Below are positions 17,812 to 24,843 of a stretch of 32,291 bases of DNA, one piece after another. The translations under genes and the position numbers were made by a program. How positions within the stretch are numbered: position 1 is the stretch's first letter; every line of letters begins with the position of its first letter. The DNA is taken from NCBI GenBank assembly GCA_014730345.1, contig WJIJ01000145.1, forward strand, positions 1 through 32,291. The letters run 5' to 3'. The notes under the pieces are model-generated. The model ran no database searches. It had not been told where the DNA came from and was given only the letters and a program-made list of their open reading frames with translations. The DNA is from Candidatus Zixiibacteriota bacterium. GTDB taxonomy: Bacteria > Zixibacteria > MSB-5A5 > UM-FILTER-46-8.

Positions 17812-18425
17812 AAGTTTTAATTATAATATTATCGATAATTCTGGCAGTTCAGTTGGGCTATTACATTTACATAAGTTTCCACAATAACCGGGTAACATCA
17901 GATATCCGCGAGCGAGGTCCGGAGGATCAAATCGGCTTTAACATGCAAAGGGTACAGAGCGTTCCCCCCGATGAAGATTTTATAATCGCCGATTTCGAGC
18001 AACCCGATGATACAACAGGCATCGATATTTACTCTGGCGATTTCTCGGTGGTCCGGCGGAATCCGTTGAATGGCAAATTTTCGTTGGAGTTCAATTATCT
18101 GCAGGTTCGCTATCCGGCGATCGAGTTCCGGTACATGCCCCGGAATTGGGAATATTACCGTGAACTCAGCGTGAAGATTTACAATACATCCGATTCGCGC
18201 ATACGATTCTTAATGAGGGTCGATGACCAGCTTTCGCAATGGCACCCCAATCCCTTTTTCGGGCGGGTGGATGATTTGCCGCCGGGATACAGTGAATTTG
18301 AATACCCGGTCGATAAAATCGGCTTGAGTATCGACATACACGATATACGCAGGATAGTTATATCGCTGGAACAACCGCCATCGCCGGGCTCGATTATCAT
18401 CGATGATATAATCCTTCATTATTGA
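17799..18425 (+). CDS. Membrane-anchored beta-sandwich (carbohydrate-binding-like) protein of unknown function
   Basis: 208 aa with one N-terminal membrane helix (residues 4-25, ILIIILSIILAVQLGYYIYIS), a short linker and a beta-rich domain. The 'fiiaDFEqpdd' opening, 'slefnY....p.iefry.p.nw..y.elsvkiyN' and final 'gsIIIDDIilhY' strands resemble galactose-binding/CBM-like jelly-roll domains, where the last strand often carries the 'iDdi.l' motif. I do not recognise a named family, and carbohydrate binding is inference from fold-like pattern only. No ribosome site is seen before the ATG. The candidate promoter would start transcription at or next to it. The last codons overlap the -35 element of the next gene. 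Confidence 0.6.
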   Translation: MKNAKVLIIILSIILAVQLGYYIYISFHNNRVTSDIRERGPEDQIGFNMQRVQSVPPDEDFIIADFEQPDDTTGIDIYSGDFSVVRRNPLNGKFSLEFNYLQVRYPAIEFRYMPRNWEYYRELSVKIYNTSDSRIRFLMRVDDQLSQWHPNPFFGRVDDLPPGYSEFEYPVDKIGLSIDIHDIRRIVISLEQPPSPGSIIIDDIILHY

Positions 18426-18450
18426 CGGGGCAAAGGATTTTAGTTATATT
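18422..18450 (+). promoter_or_regulatory. Strong putative promoter overlapping the preceding stop codon
   Basis: TTGACG (18422-18427), a 17-base spacer and TATATT (18445-18450). The TGA stop of the upstream gene (18423-18425) lies within the -35. A start near 18457 leaves a leader of only about 14 bases, just enough for the GAGGGAG ribosome site of the next gene. Confidence 0.6.
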
Positions 18451-18470
18451 ACATAAACGCGAGGGAGATT

Positions 18471-19247
18471 ATGCCAAAACTGCAGATTATAGGATGTTCA
18501 TCGGGGATGCCCGAAGCGTCGATAGCCAATTCGAGTTATCTGTTGCACCATAAGAATAAACTCTATCTATTTGATTGCGGAGAAGGTACATCTTCGGCCA
18601 TGCTCCGTTTAAAGGTAAATTACCAGAAAATAGGACAGGTTTTCATCTCCCATGCCCATCCCGACCACGTAATAGGAATTCCGGGATTTATCCAGATGAA
18701 CCACCTGTCAAAAAGGACTATGCCTCTGGATATCTATCTACCGGGCGAATTGGTGAAACCTTTGGAAAAAATCCTTTACGCTACGTACCTTATCCCCGAA
18801 AATCTTACCTTCGACTGGACCCTTTTCTCCATGAAACCGAATCCCGTTTTCCGGGATAACGATGATATTTCGGTGAATATATTTCCCAATGAACATCTTT
18901 ATTCGTACGAGGAATCCATCAAAGCGAACAACCTTAAAAACAAGATGAATTCCTACTGCTTCAGCGTGGCTACAGGCAAAACTAAAATGGTCTATTCCGG
19001 CGACCTGGCATCGGCGGATGATCTAAGTAAGATTATCGAAAATACCGATTTGCTTTTAACCGAGGGGATGCATATCGATCTTGACGATATTTTTAAAGCG
19101 GCCGGCAATAGCGGAGTTAAAACCGTTGTTCTGACCCATCTGCCTGTGGCCTGGACTGACAAGAGGGGCAGGATCCAGGATAAGGCCGTCAAATATGGAG
19201 TTGACGACCTCCGCTTTGCCGAAGAGGGTGAAACTTATAATTATTGA
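18471..19247 (+). CDS. Metallo-beta-lactamase-fold hydrolase, RNase Z-like
   Basis: 258 aa. The N-terminus [25 protein letters not shown], the [13 protein letters not shown] element and the metal motif HAHPDH (HxHxDH) place it in the RNase Z/ElaC-like branch of the metallo-beta-lactamase fold. Later ligands are in YSGDLAS (Asp) and VLTHLP (His). Family members cut the 3' trailer of tRNA precursors or hydrolyse phosphodiesters and cyclic nucleotides. The long flexible arm of true RNase Z is not obvious and the protein is short of the usual ~305 aa, so RNase Z activity is not assured. It has its own promoter and a GAGGGAG ribosome site. The DRG-type GTPase gene begins 5 bases after its stop, so the two are likely co-expressed. 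Confidence 0.82.
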   Translation: MPKLQIIGCSSGMPEASIANSSYLLHHKNKLYLFDCGEGTSSAMLRLKVNYQKIGQVFISHAHPDHVIGIPGFIQMNHLSKRTMPLDIYLPGELVKPLEKILYATYLIPENLTFDWTLFSMKPNPVFRDNDDISVNIFPNEHLYSYEESIKANNLKNKMNSYCFSVATGKTKMVYSGDLASADDLSKIIENTDLLLTEGMHIDLDDIFKAAGNSGVKTVVLTHLPVAWTDKRGRIQDKAVKYGVDDLRFAEEGETYNY

Positions 19248-19252
19248 GGAAA

Positions 19253-20251
19253 ATGCCTGCTAATCTTCCGCCACATTATTATGAACTTGAACGGGAGTTT
19301 AAAGCAGAGAAAGATACTTCCCGTAAACTGGAGCTTGCCCAGCAACTGCTGGCATTGATGCCCAAGCATAAAGGCACCGACAAACTCCAGGCGGATATGA
19401 AGTCCAAGATATCCAAGCTAAAAAAACAGCTCCAGTCGGGTTCTAAAAAGCATGGCGATACCTCGAAAGAGGATTTTACCCATATTCCCCGGGAAGGAGC
19501 GGGACAGGTGGTTTTAATAGGTCCGCCGAATTCCGGAAAATCATCGCTTCTCGCGGAATTGACCAACGCCAAACCGGAGATTGCCGATTTTCCGTTCACA
19601 ACTCACAGACCCACAACCGGGATGATGCCCTTCGAGAATGTGCAGATCCAGCTTATAGATACCCCGCCGATATCCCCCCAGCATACGGAGAAATATATTC
19701 CTGAGTTGATACGAAAAGCAGATACCGTATTACTGTTAGTTGATGCCGCTTCGCCGGGCAGTCTCGAACAAACCGAACATCTTTTTGAATTCCTGAAGGA
19801 AAAGAACATCTCACTCGAAGGCAACCCGCGGTACGAACATCCCGAGGATAAACGCAGGTTTAAAAAATCTTACATGCTGGTTACCAAATCGGATCTTCCC
19901 GAATGCGAGGGAGCGGTAGATGTATTTGAGGAGTTCTACGGAGAAATGCTGCCAATAATAGGAATATCAGTAAAATCCGAGGAGGATTTGGCAACACTAA
20001 AACGATTAGTCTTCGATTCACTGGGGATTGTACGAGCATACTGCAAAGAGCGCAGTAAGGAACCGGATATGGATGACCCGGTGATACTTCCGATAGGCGG
20101 AACAGTGGAGGATATGGCGTTGGAAATCCATAAGGATTTCGCATATAACCTTAAATACGCCAGGATATGGGGCAGGGAAGTACATGACGGGCAGATGGTC
20201 TCCGGCGATTATCAAGTGGTTGACGGCGATATAATCGAGCTTCATATTTAA
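19253..20251 (+). CDS. DRG/Obg-family GTPase with C-terminal TGS domain
   Basis: 332 aa from the ATG at 19253. The coiled, charged N-terminus (about 1-75) is followed by a G domain: Walker A GPPNSGKS (90-97), switch threonines at [10 protein letters not shown]3 DTPP (136-139) and G4 TKSD in place of NKxD. A TGS domain follows (about 265-332, [24 protein letters not shown] ... [13 protein letters not shown]). DRG-type GTPases are typical of eukaryotes and archaea, but TGS-GTPases of this kind occur in various bacteria. They are thought to act on ribosomes or translation. The frame opens nine bases upstream with a TTG, but GAGGA, overlapping the upstream stop, is better placed for the ATG. Translational coupling to the hydrolase gene is likely. 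Confidence 0.85.
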   Translation: MPANLPPHYYELEREFKAEKDTSRKLELAQQLLALMPKHKGTDKLQADMKSKISKLKKQLQSGSKKHGDTSKEDFTHIPREGAGQVVLIGPPNSGKSSLLAELTNAKPEIADFPFTTHRPTTGMMPFENVQIQLIDTPPISPQHTEKYIPELIRKADTVLLLVDAASPGSLEQTEHLFEFLKEKNISLEGNPRYEHPEDKRRFKKSYMLVTKSDLPECEGAVDVFEEFYGEMLPIIGISVKSEEDLATLKRLVFDSLGIVRAYCKERSKEPDMDDPVILPIGGTVEDMALEIHKDFAYNLKYARIWGREVHDGQMVSGDYQVVDGDIIELHI

Positions 20252-20449
20252 TCCGATATTTATACAATTATCCCAATAATCGGAAAAAATAACTCATTTC
20301 GTCCCTAAAATATCGGTTATTTAGCTAAAAAAGTTTCGATTTAGTCATTTCTAAACATTTCCTTAACGCTCCCATAATTATAGCAATGTATTATGCTACT
20401 GTCCTTTCCGCCTCGCCAGACACCCCCCCACGTGTAACACACTCCTTAG

Positions 20450-20480
20450 CCCCCGGTTTCCCGACCGGGGGTAGCTTTTT
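20450..20480 (+). terminator. Intrinsic terminator 200 bases downstream of the GTPase gene
   Basis: An 8-bp GC-rich stem (20450-20457 with 20464-20471), a 6-base loop and a T-run at 20476-20480. It may end the hydrolase-GTPase transcript with a long 3' tail, or a separate small RNA starting in 20252-20440. Confidence 0.75.
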
Positions 20481-20551
20481 GTATGGCTGAACGAGTTCAA
20501 AAGGTTACTTCTTTCCGAATGTAAACTTTTGCAGTAATTTAGCAATGGACA

Positions 20552-20728
20552 TCAACTTCCATCCATAAGTTTGGCAAATATTATATAAATCGGGACAGCG
20601 ATTAAAAAATCGATCACCATAAACCCAACGCCTAAAACATACTGCTCAAATACGTTTTTTCGCAAGGATTTACGGCACTGTTTTTGCTTATTTGATTTGC
20701 GGTTTAAGCTCGTTGCGATTATTTCAAT
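20552..20728 (-). CDS. Candidate small single-pass membrane protein (start uncertain, possibly frameshifted)
   Basis: An open frame of 58 codons too short for routine calling. The residues look protein-like: a basic segment (LNRKSNKQKQCRKSLRKN) followed by FEQYVLGVGFMVIDFLIAVP and YIIFAKLMDGS, a convincing membrane helix, then TGA. No ATG begins the frame. Possible starts are a TTG at 20665 (about 37 aa) or ATT/ATA/ATC codons at its beginning. An ATG at 20741 (MKNLN, stop) lies in the +1 frame just upstream, and one lost base would join the two, so a decayed gene is also possible. An overlapping TGATG leads into a 15-codon ORF (20552-20505, MSIAKLLQKFTFGKK). The strand is that of the NADH dehydrogenase gene, but a terminator lies between them. 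No family is recognised. Confidence 0.25.
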   Translation of the reverse strand: MEIIATSLNRKSNKQKQCRKSLRKNVFEQYVLGVGFMVIDFLIAVPIYIIFAKLMDGS

Positions 20729-20782
20729 TTAGGTTCTTCATTATCAACCAAAGCGATAGCCTGATAAAAACCTGACCTTAGT

Positions 20783-20805
20783 AAAAATCCGGACGATTTG
20801 TCCGG
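20783..20805 (-). terminator. Intrinsic terminator of the NADH dehydrogenase gene
   Basis: On the minus strand, CCGGAC-AAATC-GTCCGG (20805-20789), then a short T-run opposite the A-run at 20783-20787. It lies about 100 bases after the dehydrogenase stop. Confidence 0.6.
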
Positions 20806-20846
20806 TTCACATAAACAAAAGCAGTACGGCCACTGCAGCGGAATAC

Positions 20847-20878
20847 GGAGGAAGCGAAAGCTTCCTCCTGATTTTTTT
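20847..20878 (+). terminator. Plus-strand intrinsic terminator with GAAA tetraloop, no assigned gene
   Basis: A 9-bp perfect stem (20847-20855 with 20860-20868) closed by GAAA and followed by TG and a run of seven T. It is oriented for plus-strand transcription, yet no plus-strand gene lies in the preceding 365 bases. Confidence 0.75.
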
Positions 20879-20903
20879 GGGGATATTTTAGGTTTATTGG
20901 GAT

Positions 20904-22226
20904 TTAGACTGTGGTGGTCTCCCGGAAATTGTTTTTCTTCGGCGATGATTCATCTTTCGTATTCTTCGATAACGAGGGTATTATAAGCCTTACCGCTTTT
21001 TCAAAGAAAATATAACTCCAGGCCCAGTTTATAAGAACCTGTATCCGGTTGCGGAATCCGATTATCTGGTATATATGCACGAGCGCCCAGATAACCCACG
21101 CGAAGAAACCGGTGAATGCTTTTTTGCCCAGGCGGGCCACGGCTTTGTTTCTGCCGATGGTAAGCATCTCTCCCCTGTCTTTATATCTGAAACCGACGAG
21201 TTCCTTACCCGCGATTTGATTCAGGATATTGTGCACCGCTGTTTCGCCCTGTTGAATGGCCACCGGCGCCATCATTGGCAAAGCCGCGCCATCCTGTTCA
21301 ATTAGGGCAAGGTCGCCGGCGGTATAAGCTGTTGGATGACCGGGGATTTGAAGGGTGGAATTGAGTATCATCCTGCCGTTTTTCGCGCGTTCTAAATCGG
21401 GAATTATTTTGGGTCCTTCGCCCCGCACCCCTGCTGTCCATACCACCGTATTTGTGTCGATTACCCGCCCGTCATTCAATAGCACCGAGCCGGGGTTAAT
21501 TTCCGAAACCATTCCGTTCAGCATTACGTCGATTTTCATCTCGCTCAGCCTCGATTTCGTGTAGTCGCTTAACTGCTTCGGCAGCAACGGCACAACATTA
21601 TCCATCGCTTCGATTAGGATGACGCGGATTTCATCTGTCGGCAGTTCGGGATAATCCTTGCGCATGGGCCCATGGATAAGTTCGGCCAGCGCTCCGCTGA
21701 ATTCAACGCCCGTTGGGCCGGCGCCCACGATGGCGAAAGTAAGGAGTTTCCTGCGTGTTTGCGGATCGGTTTGGTAAACGGCGGTTTCAAAACAGCTAAT
21801 AATGTGATTCCTTAAGTCGATGCCATCTTCGAGGGTGTTAAGCGCGAATGAATTTTCCTCCGCGCCGGGGATGCCGAAATAACCGGTTCCGCTTCCGGTG
21901 GCGATTATCAGGTAATCGTAGTAAACCGGGTAACCATCGCATTCAACCGCTTTCCGGTCGAGGTCGATACGCGTTACCTCTTTCATCAGGAAACGCGCAT
22001 TGGGTATTTTGCGCAGGATATCGCGGACCGGGTATGCTATCTCATCCGGTTCCAGTTCCGCCGCGCCTATCTGGTAGACCAAGGGTACAAATGTGTGATA
22101 ATTGTTTTTATCTATCAGGGTTACCCTCACAGGTTTACCGGCAAGTTCCTTAACCGCGGTCAATCCGGCGAATCCGGCTCCGATAATGACAACGTGAGGA
22201 TTACTATTTTCATTATTATTAAACAT
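20904..22226 (-). CDS. Type II NADH dehydrogenase (NDH-2)
   Basis: 440-aa membrane-associated FAD enzyme that oxidises NADH and reduces quinone without pumping protons. The FAD-binding GxGxxG is at the N-terminus (VVIIGAGFAGL) with YHTFVPLVYQ following. The NADH-binding site is AIVGAGPTGVEFSG (near 170-183), with GxRxxP-type GVRGEGPKIIP later. The FAD-contact signature is YTAGDLA, then MAPVAIQQGE, the quinone-site AQQ-like segment. The C-terminus has two amphipathic/hydrophobic stretches (AFTGFFAWVIWALVHIYQIIGF, LINWAWSYIFF) that dock it on the membrane, and a polar tail. Length and layout match bacterial Ndh. It is transcribed divergently from the cNMP-aspartase gene, sharing a spacer of 163 bases. 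A terminator follows on the minus strand. Confidence 0.93.
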   Translation of the reverse strand: MFNNNENSNPHVVIIGAGFAGLTAVKELAGKPVRVTLIDKNNYHTFVPLVYQIGAAELEPDEIAYPVRDILRKIPNARFLMKEVTRIDLDRKAVECDGYPVYYDYLIIATGSGTGYFGIPGAEENSFALNTLEDGIDLRNHIISCFETAVYQTDPQTRRKLLTFAIVGAGPTGVEFSGALAELIHGPMRKDYPELPTDEIRVILIEAMDNVVPLLPKQLSDYTKSRLSEMKIDVMLNGMVSEINPGSVLLNDGRVIDTNTVVWTAGVRGEGPKIIPDLERAKNGRMILNSTLQIPGHPTAYTAGDLALIEQDGAALPMMAPVAIQQGETAVHNILNQIAGKELVGFRYKDRGEMLTIGRNKAVARLGKKAFTGFFAWVIWALVHIYQIIGFRNRIQVLINWAWSYIFFEKAVRLIIPSLSKNTKDESSPKKNNFRETTTV

Positions 22227-22321
22227 AACGCTTTCTGTTTAATCAATTATCGTTTCGTTTGTTACTAAACGGGGGCGTTGGCTATAACGTTCCGGTTGAA
22301 AACCGATTAAGCTTAATAAAC

Positions 22322-22350
22322 TTGTCAAACTAAACCGATTTTGCTATTTT
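22322..22350 (+). promoter_or_regulatory. Putative promoter of the cNMP-aspartase gene
   Basis: TTGTCA (22322-22327), a 17-base spacer and TATTTT (22345-22350). The start would be near 22357, giving a 33-base leader that contains GCGGAGAG. Confidence 0.5.
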
Positions 22351-22389
22351 CGTTGGTCATTGAAAACGTAAATAGCGGAGAGTACCGGA

Positions 22390-24252
22390 ATGGATAAAAA
22401 AATAATTGAACCGTTTTTGAAAAAAGTACAGTTGTTTGATACGCTGGACGACGATGAGATAAAAATTATCGCGGGAAGGATTGAAGAAAAATCCTATGAT
22501 GTCAACCAGCTTCTTTTCGAGGAAAACAGCCCGCGGAGGAATCTCTATGTCATCTATGACGGCGAAGTAGACCTCTTTAAAAAAACGCCGTATGGAGAGG
22601 AAAAACGGCTTTCGTTTTTCCGTAAGTATGATTTCCTCGGCGAAGGCGCCTTGATGGATGACTATCCCCACTCGACATCGGCGAGGGCTCTTCTAAAAAC
22701 GACGGCGTTCGCGTTCGACAGGGCGGTTTTCAACGAGATTATCGAGGAGAAACCATCGATAGGCGCAAAGGTACTCTCCAAGGTCGCCCAGGTAATATCC
22801 CGGAGGATGAGGCAGGCATCCACGAGGGTGGCCAATGCCGGGGCGCAGTATATATCCGGCAGAACACGTGTAGAGCATGACCTGCTTGGAGACCGCGAAG
22901 TTCCCTATGAATTCTTCTATGGCGTACAGACCCTGCGGGCTTTGGAGAATTTCAATATCAGCGGCATTACCCTGACCCATTTCCCGGTGCTTATCAATGC
23001 CCTGGCGATGGTCAAGATGTCCGCGGCGAGGGCAAACGCTGATTTGGGATTGCTGTCGAGGCCGATAGCCGATGCTATAGTCCAGGCATGCGGCGAGATT
23101 ATCAACGGCAAGTACAACACCCATTTCGTGGTCGACATGATCCAGGGCGGGGCGGGTACATCCACTAATATGAACGCCAACGAGGTAATCGCCAACCGGG
23201 CGTTGATGATAATGGGATACGATAAGGGCGAGTATCATTATTGCCACCCCAACAACCACGTGAACCTTTCCCAATCCACCAATGATGCCTACCCGACGGC
23301 ATTGAAAATAGCTTTAATTCTCAGCAACCAGAAACTGGTCAAGGTGCTTGAAAGCCTTGCCGGGTCATTCAGGGCGAAAGCCGGAGAATTCGCGGGGATT
23401 ATCAAGATGGGGCGCACCCAGTTGCAGGACGCTGTGCCCATGACCCTCGGACAGGAATTCGAATCCTACGCCACAACACTGGAGGAAGAGATTACGAGGC
23501 TTAACGATAACGCCGAGTTGTTTTTGGAAGTGAATATGGGCGGCACCGCCATCGGTACCGGTATCAACGCTTTGCCGGGGTACTCTGACAAGGTTATCGA
23601 GCACCTGAAATCTGTAACCGGGCTGGATGTGCGGCTTGCGGGCAACCTTGTGGAAGCTACCCAGGACACCGGGGCCTTTGTGATGTATTCCTCGGCGATA
23701 AAACGTCTGGCGATAAAGTTATCCAAAATCTCCAGCGACCTCAGGTTGCTTTCCTCGGGCCCGAGGGCGGGAATAAACGAGATAAACCTGCCTCCGATGC
23801 AACCGGGTTCATCGATTATGCCCGGAAAGGTCAATCCGGTTATTCCGGAGGTGGTCAATCAGATAGCCTATAAAGTAATAGGAAACGACCTGACCGTGTC
23901 GCTTGCCGCGGAAGCCGGTCAGCTTGAGTTGAATGTAATGGAGCCGGTAATCGCCCAGAGCCTTTTCGAGTCGATAGAGATGCTTAAAAATGGCATGGCA
24001 ACCCTTAAGTACAGGTGTGTCGATGGTATCACGGTAAATGAAGATGTTTGCCGCCGTCTGGTGGAGAACAGCATTGGGCTGGTTACCGCGTTAAACCCGG
24101 TTTTGGGTTACGAGGCATGTTCAGCATTGGCTAAAGAAGCGTTGGAGACCGACCGGGGAGTTTACGAACTTGTACTTGAGAAGAGCCTCCTTTCTAAAAG
24201 GGAACTCGATAAACTTCTTTCGCCGGAGAATATGGTGGGAACTAAACGATAA
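22390..24252 (+). CDS. Cyclic-nucleotide-binding domain fused to aspartate ammonia-lyase
   Basis: 620 aa in one uninterrupted frame. Residues about 8-140 form a CRP-type cyclic-nucleotide-binding (cNMP) domain (LFDTLDDDEIKIIAGRIEEK, NLYVIYDGEVDLF, and LGEGALMDDYPHSTSARA as the phosphate-binding cassette). From about 157 follows a full-length aspartase/fumarase-type lyase: RVEHDLLGDREVP, GGAGTSTNMNANE (near 253), QSTNDAYPTALKI and GSSIMPGKVNP (near 473), the flexible loop holding the catalytic Ser. The pattern is closer to aspartase (L-aspartate to fumarate and ammonia) than to fumarase C, but this is by eye. In the cassette the usual Arg that contacts the cyclic phosphate (P-R-A-A/T) is His (P-H-S-T), so the ligand may not be cAMP. 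The gene has its own promoter and is divergent from NADH dehydrogenase. Confidence 0.9.
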   Translation: MDKKIIEPFLKKVQLFDTLDDDEIKIIAGRIEEKSYDVNQLLFEENSPRRNLYVIYDGEVDLFKKTPYGEEKRLSFFRKYDFLGEGALMDDYPHSTSARALLKTTAFAFDRAVFNEIIEEKPSIGAKVLSKVAQVISRRMRQASTRVANAGAQYISGRTRVEHDLLGDREVPYEFFYGVQTLRALENFNISGITLTHFPVLINALAMVKMSAARANADLGLLSRPIADAIVQACGEIINGKYNTHFVVDMIQGGAGTSTNMNANEVIANRALMIMGYDKGEYHYCHPNNHVNLSQSTNDAYPTALKIALILSNQKLVKVLESLAGSFRAKAGEFAGIIKMGRTQLQDAVPMTLGQEFESYATTLEEEITRLNDNAELFLEVNMGGTAIGTGINALPGYSDKVIEHLKSVTGLDVRLAGNLVEATQDTGAFVMYSSAIKRLAIKLSKISSDLRLLSSGPRAGINEINLPPMQPGSSIMPGKVNPVIPEVVNQIAYKVIGNDLTVSLAAEAGQLELNVMEPVIAQSLFESIEMLKNGMATLKYRCVDGITVNEDVCRRLVENSIGLVTALNPVLGYEACSALAKEALETDRGVYELVLEKSLLSKRELDKLLSPENMVGTKR

Positions 24253-24257
24253 TCAGC

Positions 24258-24686
24258 CTAAAACAACACCGCTTCTTTTGCTTCCGCGGTCCTGGTATGT
24301 TCCGCCTCAACCGTAATTCCTATTCCACCCCTGATGTTGAACTCGCCTGTTACTTTGCACCAGTGCGGGTCGAGAACCTTCACCAGGTCATCCAGTATAT
24401 TGTTGACCACGTGTTCATGGAAAACGCCCTTGTCGCGGTATGACCACAGGTATAGCTTGAAAGACTTCGATTCCACGATTTTCTTGTCGGGAACATACTC
24501 AACGATAATATCCGCGAAATCGGGCTGTTTGGTTACCGGACATACGCAAGTAAACTCATCGGTCTGCAGGGTTACCAGATAGAAGCGTTCAGGATTGCGG
24601 TTAGGAAACGCTTCGAGTTTTTTACCGGGTTTGGATGGTTTGCCCAGCAAAGTTAATCCTTCAGTGTCCTTTTTCTTTCCGGCCAT
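24258..24686 (-). CDS. queF: NADPH-dependent 7-cyano-7-deazaguanine reductase QueF
   Basis: 142 aa, the short (type I) QueF. It reduces the nitrile of preQ0 to preQ1, a queuosine precursor, in the cytoplasm with NADPH. Visible landmarks are the nucleophile Cys49 in FTCVCPVTKQPDF, with Asp56 following, then ESKSFKLYLWSYRDKGVFHEH (NADPH-binding E(S/L)K(S/A)hK(L/Y)(Y/F/W) motif), and a C-terminal GGIGITVEAEH. The start has GAGGAT at about 5-6 bases. Its stop lies 5 bases from that of the convergent cNMP-aspartase gene. No other queuosine genes are in the window, and I see no preQ1 riboswitch in the short leader. Confidence 0.95.
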   Translation of the reverse strand: MAGKKKDTEGLTLLGKPSKPGKKLEAFPNRNPERFYLVTLQTDEFTCVCPVTKQPDFADIIVEYVPDKKIVESKSFKLYLWSYRDKGVFHEHVVNNILDDLVKVLDPHWCKVTGEFNIRGGIGITVEAEHTRTAEAKEAVLF

Positions 24687-24843
24687 AAAGATCCTCGTGA
24701 AGTTTAAGATGTTTTAAGATGAATTAACATAAATACCAGAGTTAATCCACAACTTTCTTTATGCGCTGGATATTTTACAAAATGATATTGCCTTTCGGAG
24801 GGAATTAGCACAAATTATAAAAAGGTTTGGAGGATAGAATCTT

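Larger units (their letters stand above)
20252..20903. other. 650-base spacer with terminators and no confident gene
   Basis: AT-rich spacer between the GTPase gene and the convergent NADH dehydrogenase gene. It holds two plus-strand hairpin terminators, one minus-strand terminator and a candidate small ORF, each listed separately. No rRNA, tRNA or mobile element is recognised. Confidence 0.6.

Noticed and set aside
22693-23274. Minus-strand 193-codon frame inside the cNMP-aspartase gene
   Set aside because: Antisense to conserved lyase motifs; no family features.
24687-24843. preQ1 riboswitch in front of queF
   Set aside because: The short minus-strand leader lacks the hairpin plus A-rich tail arrangement of preQ1 classes that I know.
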